Source: Thermococcus sp. MV5
Lineage (GTDB): Archaea > Methanobacteriota_B > Thermococci > Thermococcales > Thermococcaceae
NCBI RefSeq assembly: GCF_012027425.1
Contig: NZ_SNUE01000002.1
Location: 186,001-250,000, forward strand
Reading direction: 5' to 3'
DNA length: 64,000 nucleotides
In this document: positions 10,082 through 18,745 of the stretch, piece by piece
Position numbering within the stretch: the first letter of the stretch is position 1
Layout of the letters: every line of letters begins with the position of its first letter
Made by a program: the position numbers and the translations under genes
The notes under the pieces: model-generated
The model's input: only the letters and a program-made list of their open reading frames with translations
Databases searched by the model: none
Told to the model about the DNA's origin: nothing

Positions 10082-10774
10082 ATGCTGTTAAAGCTTCCAA
10101 TAATTGAATGCACTTTCATAAAAAGACTTAATCGGTTTGTTGGCCTAGTGGAAGTAAATGGAGAAATTAAAAAAGCTTTAATAACAAACACTGGGCGTTT
10201 AGAGGAGTTTATGGTAGAAGGAAGAAAGGCATTTTGTGTTCCAAAACAAGGCGGAAAAACAGATTTCATCTTAATTGGATTCCTAGAAAAGAATGGAAGG
10301 GGAGCAATCATAGACACAAGAACCCAGGCAAAGGCCTTTGAGAGAGCTGTGGAACTAGGGTTAATTCCCTGGCTTAAGAGATGCAGAATAAAACGAAAAG
10401 AGGTCAAAATAGGCAACTCAAGGTTAGACTATCTTTTAGAATGCAATGGAGAGGAAGTGTGGGTTGAGATGAAAAGCGCAGTTTTGAGAGATGGAGAATA
10501 CGCCATGTACCCCGACTGTCCAAGTATTAGAGGACAAAAACACATAAAAGAGCTCATAAATCTTAAAGATAGCGGAAAAAGGGCAATGATAGTTTTTATC
10601 GGGGCCTTACCAGGAGTTAAGAAATTTAAGCCGTATGAAAAAGGCGACCCAAAAATTGCCGAACTTTTAAAAGAAGCAAAAGAGAAAGGTGTTGAAATTA
10701 GAGGGATTTCTATAAGCCTCCTTCCCAATGGAGAAATTATCTTGGAGTACAATAACCTAGAAATAGAAGTTTAG
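10082..10774 (+). CDS. sfsA: SfsA family DNA-binding/nuclease protein
   Basis: 230 residues from ATG 10082; a TATA-like GTTTAAATTAG about 28 nt upstream suggests a leaderless transcript, so an ATG at 10043 is discounted. Family marks: an N-terminal OB-like region (FIKRLNRFVGLVEVNG, NTGRLEE) and a C-terminal part with VEMKSAVL (E-x-K, nuclease-like) and YPDCPSIRGQKHIKEL, the SfsA signature equivalent to bacterial FPDA..TRGQKH. SfsA was named for sugar fermentation stimulation in E. coli; its archaeal role is not established and the E-x-K core suggests a nucleic-acid enzyme. Confidence 0.88.
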   Translation: MLLKLPIIECTFIKRLNRFVGLVEVNGEIKKALITNTGRLEEFMVEGRKAFCVPKQGGKTDFILIGFLEKNGRGAIIDTRTQAKAFERAVELGLIPWLKRCRIKRKEVKIGNSRLDYLLECNGEEVWVEMKSAVLRDGEYAMYPDCPSIRGQKHIKELINLKDSGKRAMIVFIGALPGVKKFKPYEKGDPKIAELLKEAKEKGVEIRGISISLLPNGEIILEYNNLEIEV

Positions 10775-10840
10775 CCCAAACACTTTTATAACGCTTGACC
10801 AATAAAACTCTGGGGGTAACACCCCGTGGAGGTGTCAGGA

Positions 10841-11683
10841 ATGACTATTGTTGATGTTAGAATTTTGGTTGAAGGAGCAAGTGATGTAGAGGTAGTAAGT
10901 AAAGCTCTCCAAGGGCTAGCTCTTGGGAGTGAGTACAATATAACAATTTCTGCTATAATACCTACTACAAACTTAGAGATAGCTAAGAGTGCTGCAGCTG
11001 GGGCAGATTTACTGATAATAGCTACAGATGCAGATAGGGTCGGAAGAGAACTTGCAGAAAGAATGTTCAGAGAGCTGGGTGAGCTAGTTGGTCAAGTGGA
11101 AAGAATGAAAATCCCAATGGGGCATGACTTGGAACACATAGATGTCGAACTTGTTAGAAAAGAGCTCAAAAACACTCTTGTTAGAGCGGGCCTAAAGAGC
11201 CTCCAAGTTTTGCCCGAGTACGTAGCCCTAAGAAATCAACTATTTGACCTAAAAGGGAAATACGAAATGTTAAACCAAGAAAACGAAGAACTTAAACGGA
11301 ATTATCAAGAACTCGAGCAAAAATATGGAGAGCTCCTAGAAGAATATAGTCAGATTTTGGAAGAAAACAATAGGCTTAAAGAGTCCCTAAAGAAAAGAGC
11401 CAATGTTTTCAGATTAGCCGAAATCTGGGAAGAACTCTTTGGTGAAGCAACACCTCCTGAAGAGAAATTCATTGCAGAGGCTGTAGAAAAGTTGAACCTT
11501 GGAGGAAAGATAATCGTTGGCCAAGGCTACATATACTCGGAAGACGAGGACCTCATAGTTGAACTTCTCAGAATCGTTCATCTAAGCATAAGTATGGCCC
11601 AAGCACAAAAGGAAGAACCCCAAGTAGAAGAAAAAACCCCCGAAGAAATCGAGGAACCAGAGGCAAGATTTGAGGACTTTTAA
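10841..11683 (+). CDS. Toprim domain protein with coiled coil
   Basis: 280 residues from ATG 10841, which has GGAGGTG upstream; the GTG at 10826 is within the leader. A Toprim domain fills residues 1-100: LVEGASDVEV gives the conserved Glu and IIATDADRVGREL the D-x-D pair that bind magnesium in topoisomerases, primases and nucleases. A long coiled coil follows (about 130-190, rich in E, L, K, Y), then a small alpha/beta domain and an acidic tail. It is 20-30 nt upstream of the Xer recombinase gene and probably cotranscribed, which hints at DNA processing. Exact role unknown. Confidence 0.8.
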   Translation: MTIVDVRILVEGASDVEVVSKALQGLALGSEYNITISAIIPTTNLEIAKSAAAGADLLIIATDADRVGRELAERMFRELGELVGQVERMKIPMGHDLEHIDVELVRKELKNTLVRAGLKSLQVLPEYVALRNQLFDLKGKYEMLNQENEELKRNYQELEQKYGELLEEYSQILEENNRLKESLKKRANVFRLAEIWEELFGEATPPEEKFIAEAVEKLNLGGKIIVGQGYIYSEDEDLIVELLRIVHLSISMAQAQKEEPQVEEKTPEEIEEPEARFEDF

Positions 11684-11712
11684 TCTTTTAATAATTTATT
11701 TTCGTGATCCTT

Positions 11713-12552
11713 ATGGACGATGGAATAGAAGAGTTTAAAACATACCTCGAACTCGAGGGGAAAAGTCCCCAAACAGTTAGAATGTACACCTATTACGTAG
11801 AGAGATTTTTAAAAGATGTTAAAAATCCCAATTATCGTTCTGCACTTCGTTTTCTTGCCAAATTAAAGAAAGAAGGATACTCCAATAAAAGTCTCAATCT
11901 CGTTGTTCAGGCTTTAAAATCATATCTCAGATTTGAAGGTCTTGATGAAGACGCCGAGAGACTAAAATCACCAAAAGTCCCAAGAAACTTACCTAAGAGC
12001 TTAACAAGAGAAGAAGTTAGAAGACTCCTAGACGCAGTACCTCCAACAAAAAAACGAGACCGACTTATAATCCTATTGCTCTACGGCACGGGCCTCAGAG
12101 TCAGTGAGATATGCAATCTTAAAATAGAGGATATAGACTTTAACAGAGGTATCCTAATCGTGAAAGGAGGAAAAGGTGCAAAAGATAGGATAGTACCACT
12201 AGCAGACCCACTTCTTGAAGAGGTCAGAGGTTATTTAAAAACACGAAGGGATGGAAGTGAATACTTATTTGTAGAAATTAGAAGGGAAAAAAAGGATAAG
12301 ATATCGCCAAAGACAGTGTGGTATCTGCTCAAAAAGTATGGAGACAAAGCTGGTGTAAAGGTGACTCCCCATATGCTTCGCCATAGTTTTGCAACTCACA
12401 TGTTGGAAAAAGGTATTGATATAAGGGTCATCCAAGAGATTCTTGGACACTCAAACCTCTCAACAACCCAAATTTACACGAAAGTTACTGTTGAACACTT
12501 AAAGAAGGCCCAAGAGAAAGCCAAACTCATTGATGAACTCATTGGAGAATAA
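11713..12552 (+). CDS. xerA: tyrosine recombinase XerA
   Basis: 279 residues from ATG 11713 preceded by GTGATC. The N-terminal SAM-like domain (residues 1-85) is followed by a catalytic domain with all active-site residues in view: Arg in [11 protein letters not shown], Lys in [11 protein letters not shown]-x-x-R in [12 protein letters not shown], His in [11 protein letters not shown] and the nucleophile Tyr in QIYTKV. Archaeal XerA resolves chromosome dimers at a dif site and acts as a single protein. I found no obvious dif site near the gene. No phage genes surround it, which fits a housekeeping recombinase rather than a mobile integrase. Confidence 0.92.
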   Translation: MDDGIEEFKTYLELEGKSPQTVRMYTYYVERFLKDVKNPNYRSALRFLAKLKKEGYSNKSLNLVVQALKSYLRFEGLDEDAERLKSPKVPRNLPKSLTREEVRRLLDAVPPTKKRDRLIILLLYGTGLRVSEICNLKIEDIDFNRGILIVKGGKGAKDRIVPLADPLLEEVRGYLKTRRDGSEYLFVEIRREKKDKISPKTVWYLLKKYGDKAGVKVTPHMLRHSFATHMLEKGIDIRVIQEILGHSNLSTTQIYTKVTVEHLKKAQEKAKLIDELIGE

Positions 12553-12625
12553 TATATCTTATTTAAAGCTCCAAAAGAAGTGTGTTTCCACTGCTCCCAT
12601 AATTTTAGGAGCTTAAAAACATAAG

Positions 12626-12661
12626 AAATAAGTTATAACTCACAAGTTTGAACTTATAACT
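12626..12661. repeat. inverted repeat with AGTTATAA arms between xerA and pfkC
   Basis: AGTTATAACTC and GAACTTATAACT face each other around CACAAGTTT in the 161-bp convergent gap. It may be a bidirectional transcription end or a protein site; nothing else is seen in this gap. Confidence 0.35.
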
Positions 12662-12713
12662 ATCCCCATTTAAACGGAAATAAATACCTCCCAATCAATG
12701 AATCACTTGAACC

Positions 12714-14099
12714 TTAATACACCTCATTTTTTCTCAACAAACTTAAGTAACTCGCAAAGGCTCCCGCTGAAATCGTGTCTCCAAGACCTACCGTAGAAAC
12801 TGGCTTCTTGACAAGCCTTGTGGGGATCATGACTATCTTGTACTCTCTAGTTCTCATTTTCCTCTTTGCCTCTTCAAACCTGAGCTTAACGAACTCTCCT
12901 TTTTCATTGAAGGGAATATTTAAACCAACTTTAACATCCTCTGGTCGTTTTATATCTCCCAGAAATGCCTTTGTAGCGGCTAAAGTCGTGCCAACTTCTA
13001 AGGATTTCGAGAGCTCTTCTTCATTAAGGGGGTTATCTCGATGTGTAATGTACATTAAATAGTAAATCGTGTGAATCTGGAGGATCTCAAGGTTAAGCTC
13101 ATCCAATAAAATTTTTGCCCCCAAAACAGCATCTTCAATTCTGTTGTAGGTAAAAATCCTATCGCTTAGATCTCTATAACCAAGAACACTTAATATGTGT
13201 GCTATCTCAGCTTCATCCATTCCCACACTATCTACGAGGGGAAAGATGTTGTAGATCACTTTCTTCCTTAGTTCTCTATCCTGAATTGAAGCAAACTCCA
13301 CATGAATTTTGACGTCCTTTTTCCTTTTAAGGAGCTTAATGTCTTCCTTAGCTTTTCTCAAATAGTAATTTGCGTCTTTTCCATCACTGTACTGCTTTCT
13401 TATTCCCTGATAACCCGACAAAATAACACCATCTACCATCTCACCAATTTCTGGTAGATGAGATTTAAGCTGGGGAGACGTTTCTATCCGAGCAAATTCT
13501 TCAAACCGGCATGCAACTATAAACCTACCAGAATATGGAACAATTATCTCTTCATTTCCAAACTTGAACTTAGTTCCCTGCCTAAACTCAAAGATCCTGT
13601 TGATCTTTACTGGATCCTCCTCCCTATATGCCTCCAATGGCTTTTTTAGAACAACCTTTTCCTTTTCAATTGTGGGATAAAGAAGGTTATCTCTATTTAC
13701 AAACATGTCTGCTTGTTTCTTCCCTAGTAACGGAGAATAAGCTATCACTCTATTAAAATTAAGGTTAGCAAGGAGATTGGCTATCACTCCTACTTGTCCA
13801 CCGATTCTTTCAACATCATAGGTAAAGCGGGAATTGAACCATTTGTCTGCTTCATGAGTTACTAAAGGAACCGCCTGTGGCTTTCCAGTCTTAAGGGCAT
13901 GAATAAGTCTTGCAACGAAGTCTAGTGGATCGTTTATCTCTCTCGGATACTCTTCTATCCGTCTTTTAATGTTCTCTACCCCAAATTCCTTTATGAGTCT
14001 CTCAATGTGCTTTTCATTTAAGTATACTATAGCATCAACGTTCACATTATATGCCAAATACATGCCCATTCTCTGGAAGTCCCTGAGGAATTCCATCAT
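12714..14099 (-). CDS. pfkC: ADP-dependent phosphofructokinase
   Basis: 461 residues from ATG 14099, with GGTGAT 3 nt before it; the upstream part of the open frame holds the promoter. It transfers phosphate from ADP to fructose 6-phosphate in the modified Embden-Meyerhof pathway of Thermococcales. Recognisable blocks are YNVNVDAIV, EYPREINDPLDFVARL, GGQVGVIANLL, ILSGYQG, HVEFASIQDR and the C-terminal STVGLGDTISAG, whose Asp is the catalytic base of the ribokinase-like fold. Near-colinear with the P. furiosus enzyme as I remember it. Leader carries a glycolytic motif at 14102-14118. Confidence 0.93.
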   Translation of the reverse strand: MMEFLRDFQRMGMYLAYNVNVDAIVYLNEKHIERLIKEFGVENIKRRIEEYPREINDPLDFVARLIHALKTGKPQAVPLVTHEADKWFNSRFTYDVERIGGQVGVIANLLANLNFNRVIAYSPLLGKKQADMFVNRDNLLYPTIEKEKVVLKKPLEAYREEDPVKINRIFEFRQGTKFKFGNEEIIVPYSGRFIVACRFEEFARIETSPQLKSHLPEIGEMVDGVILSGYQGIRKQYSDGKDANYYLRKAKEDIKLLKRKKDVKIHVEFASIQDRELRKKVIYNIFPLVDSVGMDEAEIAHILSVLGYRDLSDRIFTYNRIEDAVLGAKILLDELNLEILQIHTIYYLMYITHRDNPLNEEELSKSLEVGTTLAATKAFLGDIKRPEDVKVGLNIPFNEKGEFVKLRFEEAKRKMRTREYKIVMIPTRLVKKPVSTVGLGDTISAGAFASYLSLLRKNEVY

Positions 14100-14101
14100 A
14101 C

Positions 14102-14118
14102 TATCACCCTCAGTGAAT
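14102..14118 (-). promoter_or_regulatory. Thermococcales glycolytic motif (TGM) in the pfkC leader
   Basis: TATCAC-CCTCA-GTGAAT on the + strand matches the consensus TATCAC-N5-GTGATA at 10 of 12 fixed positions. This is the site of the sugar-responsive regulator Tgr/TrmBL1. It lies between the TATA-like AAATATTTTTAAG (around 14143-14155, read on the minus strand) and the start codon; sites in that position repress glycolytic genes during gluconeogenic growth. Confidence 0.65.
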
Positions 14119-14191
14119 ACTAGGTGAAGTGTACAAAATAACTTAAAAATATTTCTCATCTTGAGATGAAAAAGAAACCAAGGAAGAGACT

Positions 14192-14905
14192 TTAATATTC
14201 AACAAAAAGTCTTCCAAGCCAAGGTAACTTTTCCATCACATCGAGTTCTCTTAGTGCTAGCCAGAGAGAGGCTTGGTTGCTCGTAACTATAGGGACACCC
14301 AAATCCTCTTCTAACGCTTCAATGATTTCAAAAGTCCTGAAGTTAGTACAACTTATAAACACTGCATCTGCTTCATCAGTAAATAGTGCTTTAACCATGC
14401 GGTAAGCCTCATATGGTTCCAAACGGCCTATTTTTGTATTATCAACTATATCCAACCCTCGAATATCAATAACGTCGAATTCGTTTGCCTCTAAAAATTC
14501 TCTTTCTCTTTGATTTATCTCATCTGTGTAAGGAGTAACTACAAGAATTTGTTGGGCATCTAGAATTTTTAACGCCTCAACAATCGCCGTACTCGTTGTT
14601 ACCACAGGGAGCTTTACTTCGTCTTCTATTTTCATGGAGAGCTCTTTATCAAACTCCCCCCCACCTATGAAAGAACCGCTTGTACATCCGTAGAGAATTA
14701 AATCCACATCAGCATCTTTTAAAAGTCTCGCACTTTCTAATGCAAGACCACTCATTGCCAATAACTCCTCTTCAGTGACGTTTCTTAGTGGCATTCTCGC
14801 AGTGTGTAATGAAACGCCCTCTGGCAAAGCGGAATGTAATTCCATTTCCATAGTGGTGTTTGATGATGGGACTATCAAACCTATTCTACCTCTCCACCCG
14901 TACAT
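14192..14905 (-). CDS. maleate isomerase / arylmalonate decarboxylase family protein
   Basis: 237 residues; AGGTGA precedes the start. The fold is the aspartate/glutamate racemase type with two catalytic-type cysteines: YGCTSGSFIGG (about residue 73) and FISCTNFRTFE (about residue 192), and the N-terminal carboxylate loop LIVPSSNTTMEMEL. Members interconvert maleate/fumarate, racemise amino acids or decarboxylate malonates, using the paired cysteines as acid and base. The substrate in Thermococcales is unknown. Single gene with its own TATA (TTAATATAC) upstream. Confidence 0.8.
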   Translation of the reverse strand: MYGWRGRIGLIVPSSNTTMEMELHSALPEGVSLHTARMPLRNVTEEELLAMSGLALESARLLKDADVDLILYGCTSGSFIGGGEFDKELSMKIEDEVKLPVVTTSTAIVEALKILDAQQILVVTPYTDEINQREREFLEANEFDVIDIRGLDIVDNTKIGRLEPYEAYRMVKALFTDEADAVFISCTNFRTFEIIEALEEDLGVPIVTSNQASLWLALRELDVMEKLPWLGRLFVEY

Positions 14906-14976
14906 GCTTTCACCTAAAATTGATATGATGGGGGGTATATTAAGCTTTTCTAAGCAAATCTTGAAACTGCCAGGAC

Positions 14977-15018
14977 GACTGACCTTCTCCCCACTTAAAG
15001 GGCGAGGCTTTCAAGTGT
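14977..15018 (+). mobile_element. IS200/IS605-type left-end-like remnant
   Basis: Contains GACTGACCTTCTCCCC, CTTAAAGGGCGAGG and CTTTCAAG, near-identical in layout to 9987-10037. The rest of the 220-bp gap between 14906 and 15125 shows no gene. No transposase is adjacent. Confidence 0.55.
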
Positions 15019-15125
15019 AATGAGTGCTAGACCTAATTCTCTGAATAGTATTAAAAAATGAGATGACGAAAGCAATAAAGATTGGAATCACCATCTATCC
15101 CAAAACATTTTTCACCAGAATAAAT

Positions 15126-15716
15126 TCAATGTTCAAAAAAGTTAGAAGACCTAGGTAACGAAATGTACATCCTCTCACTAATCGATAGCAGTAAAAATAA
15201 CACTGCACTAAAATACAGGAAATCGCTTAACACTACCAGATTTAGAATTCTTGAGACCCCACTTAACGCAGAAAATACAATCATGAGAGATAGTATACTC
15301 CTGTCTCCTATTCTGATTCTATCAAAGTTCATAAAGAGTTTAAATCCTATCCACGTTAAAAAAATCACCTGTACAACAATATATGGTCTATACACTCCCA
15401 TCATGTTGGCAAATATAAGAACAAGGAGTGCTATAACTAATACTCCAATTCCCCTTTTGGTAGTATTCCCCTCCCCAAGTGTTTCTTTGAAGAATCTTGC
15501 AAAAAGAATAAAGAAAAGAACCGAGGCAGAAAGTTCCATCACTGCTATTATATGCTCAGAAAGAAAACCATAAAAAATTGAAGTCAAGATGAAAATTAAT
15601 CCAGCAATTAATGCTGTTTTTATATTCTTTCCAACCTCTTTATTGTGATAATACCACATAAGAAGAAGAACACCAAAAATTAAATCTACAAGGTCATGAA
15701 TAAAATAGCACTCCAC
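15126..15716 (-). CDS. polytopic membrane protein B of the KaiC-like operon
   Basis: About 196 residues with seven predicted transmembrane helices covering nearly the whole chain and only short loops; the C-terminus ends in the cytoplasmic-looking SERMYISLPRSSNFFEH. Start GTG 15716 is preferred for its GAGGGGGTG six nt upstream; GTG 15725 is the alternative. It overlaps or abuts the preceding gene. No enzyme motif. With membrane protein A it forms a pair of similar size and topology at the end of the operon, and could be the membrane sensor or receptor side of the KaiC-like ATPase. Function unknown. Confidence 0.65.
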   Translation of the reverse strand: MECYFIHDLVDLIFGVLLLMWYYHNKEVGKNIKTALIAGLIFILTSIFYGFLSEHIIAVMELSASVLFFILFARFFKETLGEGNTTKRGIGVLVIALLVLIFANMMGVYRPYIVVQVIFLTWIGFKLFMNFDRIRIGDRSILSLMIVFSALSGVSRILNLVVLSDFLYFSAVLFLLLSISERMYISLPRSSNFFEH

Positions 15717-16345
15717 TACATCCACCCCCTCATGCAGTTGTAAACCCTCACTGCAGAATACTGCCAGATAAGCAAACTAACAAAATAGACAAAAAGTGCA
15801 AGAAACTGCCTACATGTAATAGGAGTCTCAGGAATAAACGGATTTATCCAAGTTTGGATGATCACCAGCCAAGAGGTCAATTTAAGGAGAGTTCTCATGA
15901 AGATCGGGAGGACGTGTATTAAGATAAGAAATCTCATCAAGGAGATTAAAACAATACCAATGGCTCCAAAAAGGATATCAGCATATGATATATGAAGAAC
16001 GAATGAGTAAATTACAAATATCATCATTACAATAAGCTGGACTACAAATTCTCTGTCCATTATAAACAGGTCTGAAGAAATATAAGGCATTACAGTAGCT
16101 ACAGCTCCTAAATATGTCAAAAAGACAAAAATGAGATTATTCATAGGGAAAAGATTCAAATATGTGATCGAGACATAACCTGAAACCCCAACAATGAGCA
16201 TTAAACCTCCACTAATCTGGAAAATAACAAATCTTTTTACTTTTTTGGTATACTCATTCAAAATAAACTCAATACGGAGAGTATAAATTAAACCTATCAG
16301 GAACACAATTTGTAAAAGGACTATCACTTGCATAAACTCATTCAA
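15716..16345 (-). CDS. polytopic membrane protein A of the KaiC-like operon
   Basis: About 209 residues with six or seven hydrophobic helices, for example VIVLLQIVFLIGLIYTL at the N-terminus and FLALFVYFVSLLIW near the end. Start TTG 16345 has GGTGAG four nt upstream; a GTG at 16354 is possible. The start lies within the coding region of the degenerate KaiC-like gene, whose stop is at 16338, so translation is coupled. No family recognised. The overlap with both neighbours makes a shared complex or pathway likely. Confidence 0.65.
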   Translation of the reverse strand: MNEFMQVIVLLQIVFLIGLIYTLRIEFILNEYTKKVKRFVIFQISGGLMLIVGVSGYVSITYLNLFPMNNLIFVFLTYLGAVATVMPYISSDLFIMDREFVVQLIVMMIFVIYSFVLHISYADILFGAIGIVLISLMRFLILIHVLPIFMRTLLKLTSWLVIIQTWINPFIPETPITCRQFLALFVYFVSLLIWQYSAVRVYNCMRGWM

Positions 16346-16940
16346 TTGGCTCACCTATAACAAGCTTTCCATTTCTAATCTCGAATTTATAAAACCCAGT
16401 TCCTCCTTTTGGAGATTTTTTCACCCTTATCCCTCTACGTATTTTAAAACCTTCCACAACTTCGACAATATCAATAACGTACGTTGCCAAGTTCTCAAAC
16501 ATTGCAAGGATTCTCTCATCCACAAGACGCTTATCAATGATTGCGGTTAACACTACTTTCTTTTCCTGAACTATTAAGGCAATCTCCGAGAAGAACTTAT
16601 AAACAGTTGTTGGAGAATGGAAAACCAAAAGGGGATGTAAAAGGAAAAACCCAACATGAGCTCCTTCAAACAGATTCCTAAGTTTAAAGGATATAGCATA
16701 AAGTTCTGCTGGAAATACATCCTCGCCAAGTACTATTAATTTTAACTTAGTCAGCTCTGGGATTTCCCTGAATCTATCACGCATCTTTTTTGTTACAAAA
16801 GCCACAGCGTTTTCTTTATTCTCTTTCAGCATTTCAAGAACCACTTCCTCGCCCAAAGTCCCAATGGTTTCCAGTAAAAGAACATTACCTTCTTCAATTT
16901 CCCCAAGTATCTCATCAAGCTCGGAAATACCTATTTTCAT
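16338..16940 (-). CDS. degenerate KaiC/RecA-like protein lacking a Walker A motif
   Basis: 200 residues. The start of the protein (MKIGISELDEILGEIEEGNVLLLETIGTLG, shown in part: ISELDEIL and GNVLLLETIGTLG) lines up with the start of the neighbouring KaiC-like ATPase (ISTGIEGLDKML and RAYLVKGGPGTGKT), but the phosphate-binding loop is lost: GTLGEE replaces GTGKTT. The C-terminal part (IRRGIRVKKSPKGGTGFYKFEI) again resembles the end of KaiC-family domains. It is therefore likely a non-hydrolysing partner, perhaps forming a hetero-oligomer with the active ATPase 2 nt upstream. Partner role is inference. Confidence 0.65.
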   Translation of the reverse strand: MKIGISELDEILGEIEEGNVLLLETIGTLGEEVVLEMLKENKENAVAFVTKKMRDRFREIPELTKLKLIVLGEDVFPAELYAISFKLRNLFEGAHVGFFLLHPLLVFHSPTTVYKFFSEIALIVQEKKVVLTAIIDKRLVDERILAMFENLATYVIDIVEVVEGFKIRRGIRVKKSPKGGTGFYKFEIRNGKLVIGEPIE

Positions 16941-16942
16941 TG

Positions 16943-17647
16943 TCAGTCCCCGACAAATATATCCTCCTCACTATAAATCTCAAAACCTCTGTCCGTAAGC
17001 CTATAAGGTCTTATCTGTTCATCAAATGAGCTCCCTCGGAATTTTAGGATTTTTATTCCTCTAATGATCTTTCTAGAAATTTCGTATGCTCTAAGCTCTA
17101 TCACTCCACTAACTAAGTAATCTTCGATGTCAGTCTCATGAAGCTCAGAAGTTATGAGAAGAGTAACATTATACTTTGCGAGATCCTTTAAAAAGCCCAT
17201 AAATGTTCGTCTATACTCAAGCTCGTTTTCTATTGTCAGTTTTACCATAGTTATCGGATCTATAACAACTCTTGTAAACTCCTCAGTATCTAGTCTATCT
17301 TTTATAGCTTTTGTAAGCTTACCAAAGCTTTTTGCGAATTCTTCATGATAAGTTCCTTCAAATATATGGCTTCGTTCCCCAATCGGAGTTGCATCAATTC
17401 CCTTAAAAAGAGGCGTGCTGATGTCCAACCCCCGCTTTTTCATATCTTGCTTAAGAGTATCTAACGGCTCTTCAAGAGTTATATACAATACATTTTCATT
17501 ATTCCTTACACCTTCCATTAAGAAATGAATGGCCAAAGTCGTCTTACCCGTTCCTGGACCCCCTTTTACAAGATACGCCCTCCCAGAAATCAAACCACCG
17601 TGTAACATCTTATCTAAACCTTCTATCCCCGTAGAGATACGGACCAT
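16943..17647 (-). CDS. KaiC-like RecA-superfamily ATPase
   Basis: 234 residues starting at ATG 17647; a TATA box (TTTTATATCTTAAG) around 17690-17704 excludes the longer frame. Single KaiC domain: ISTGIEGLDKMLHGGL, Walker A GGPGTGKTTLA (about residues 31-41), catalytic-type Glu pair in LYITLEEPLDT, Walker B FTRVVIDPIT. Single-domain KaiC relatives are common in archaea and have been proposed as signal-transduction hubs because they sit next to sensor and membrane proteins, as here. First gene of an operon with a Walker-less paralogue and two polytopic membrane proteins. No kaiA or kaiB is present. Confidence 0.85.
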   Translation of the reverse strand: MVRISTGIEGLDKMLHGGLISGRAYLVKGGPGTGKTTLAIHFLMEGVRNNENVLYITLEEPLDTLKQDMKKRGLDISTPLFKGIDATPIGERSHIFEGTYHEEFAKSFGKLTKAIKDRLDTEEFTRVVIDPITMVKLTIENELEYRRTFMGFLKDLAKYNVTLLITSELHETDIEDYLVSGVIELRAYEISRKIIRGIKILKFRGSSFDEQIRPYRLTDRGFEIYSEEDIFVGD

Positions 17648-17758
17648 AACAGCACACCCTAAAGGACATCTATCGTTATTAAAGAGATACTTAAGATATA
17701 AAAGCTTTTCCACAAATCCTAATAAACCCCAAATCCCCTATTAATTCTGGTGACTGAT

Positions 17759-18637
17759 ATGCTCAGATATCCTACAGTCGCTGGTAGTTTTTATCCTACT
17801 GGAGAAGAACTCAACATGATGTTAGAAGAGTTTTTCAAAGACCTTGGGGAACCGGGAGAGAAGAGAAAAATAACTGCGGGAGTTGCCCCTCATGCAGGAT
17901 ACGTGTTCTCTGGATTTACTGCTTCGAGAACGTATAAAGCTATTTACGAAGATGGTTTACCAGAAACTTTTGTTGTGATAGGCCCCAATCATACTGGCCT
18001 AGGTTCACCAGTAGCTATTTACCCAGAAGGAGAATGGACAACTCCAATGGGGGAAATTAAAGTTGATGGAGACCTTGCTAAAGCCATAGCAAAACACTCG
18101 GAAATAGCAGACTTAGACGAGTTTGCCCACAAATATGAACATTCCATAGAAGTGCAGATACCTTTTATTCAGTATATCTCTAAAAAAACTGAAGAAGAAG
18201 TAAAGGTTGTTCCCATAACCCTTGGTCTCCAAGATGAAGAAGTGGCTGAGGATTTGGGAAAGGCAATTTTCGAAGCAAGTCAAGAGCTTGGAAGAGATAT
18301 CGTTGTTATAGCAAGCACGGATATGATGCACTATGGGTATGCCTATGGTTATGTGCCTTTTAGAGCAAGAGGAGAAGATCTGCTTGGAAGAATTAGAGAA
18401 TGGGACTTTAGGGTTATTCAGAAGATTCTTGAGTTTGACCATGAAGAGATGTTTGATGAAATTAGAAAGATAAATCACACAATGTGCGGCCCTGGAGGAG
18501 TAGCAGCTGCGATAGTGTTTTCAAGGCTTGCTGGAGCCGTTGAAGCTGAGGTTTTGCACTACACCACTAGCTTTGAGGTGAGCAGAAGTACAGACGCAGT
18601 GGTAGGATACGTGAGCGTTCTCATGAGAAAAGTATAA
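17759..18637 (+). CDS. MEMO1 family protein (AmmeMemoRadiSam system protein B-like)
   Basis: 292 residues from ATG 17759 with GGTGA five nt upstream. Conserved metal-site residues of the MEMO fold, which is related to extradiol dioxygenases, are visible: [26 protein letters not shown] and [13 protein letters not shown]1 binds iron or copper in eukaryotes; the archaeal role is not settled. In Thermococcales the gene is regularly next to mevalonate kinase, which is also the case here with only a small membrane-protein gene and an IS-end remnant between. Confidence 0.88.
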   Translation: MLRYPTVAGSFYPTGEELNMMLEEFFKDLGEPGEKRKITAGVAPHAGYVFSGFTASRTYKAIYEDGLPETFVVIGPNHTGLGSPVAIYPEGEWTTPMGEIKVDGDLAKAIAKHSEIADLDEFAHKYEHSIEVQIPFIQYISKKTEEEVKVVPITLGLQDEEVAEDLGKAIFEASQELGRDIVVIASTDMMHYGYAYGYVPFRARGEDLLGRIREWDFRVIQKILEFDHEEMFDEIRKINHTMCGPGGVAAAIVFSRLAGAVEAEVLHYTTSFEVSRSTDAVVGYVSVLMRKV

Positions 18638-18646
18638 ATGCATTCC

Positions 18647-18691
18647 TTTATCGGATAGGAAGACCCCGTCCGTAAGGGCGGGGTAGTTCAC
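18647..18691 (+). mobile_element. IS200/IS605-type right-end remnant, copy 1
   Basis: A 45-bp sequence that differs from 31576-31620 at one position. It contains a hairpin CCCCGTCC-GTAA-GGGCGGGG followed by TAGTTCAC, the layout of the right end (and omega-RNA 3' end) of TnpB-carrying elements. No tnpB is upstream; MEMO1 ends 10 bp before it. Confidence 0.65.
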
Positions 18692-18745
18692 TACAGAGAC
18701 TAAAGGGAGTGATGAAATAATAGGTTTTAATGAGAGGTGGGAAAA

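Noticed and set aside
11713-12552. XerA as integrase of a mobile element
   Set aside because: No tRNA target, att repeats or phage/plasmid genes flank it; sequence and setting fit the housekeeping XerA.
16943-17647. Circadian clock KaiC
   Set aside because: Single-domain and shorter than cyanobacterial KaiC, with no kaiA or kaiB; it belongs to the broad archaeal KaiC-like group.
18692-18745. C/D box RNA (GTGATGA after the right-end remnant)
   Set aside because: A single C-box-like string without any D or D' box downstream.
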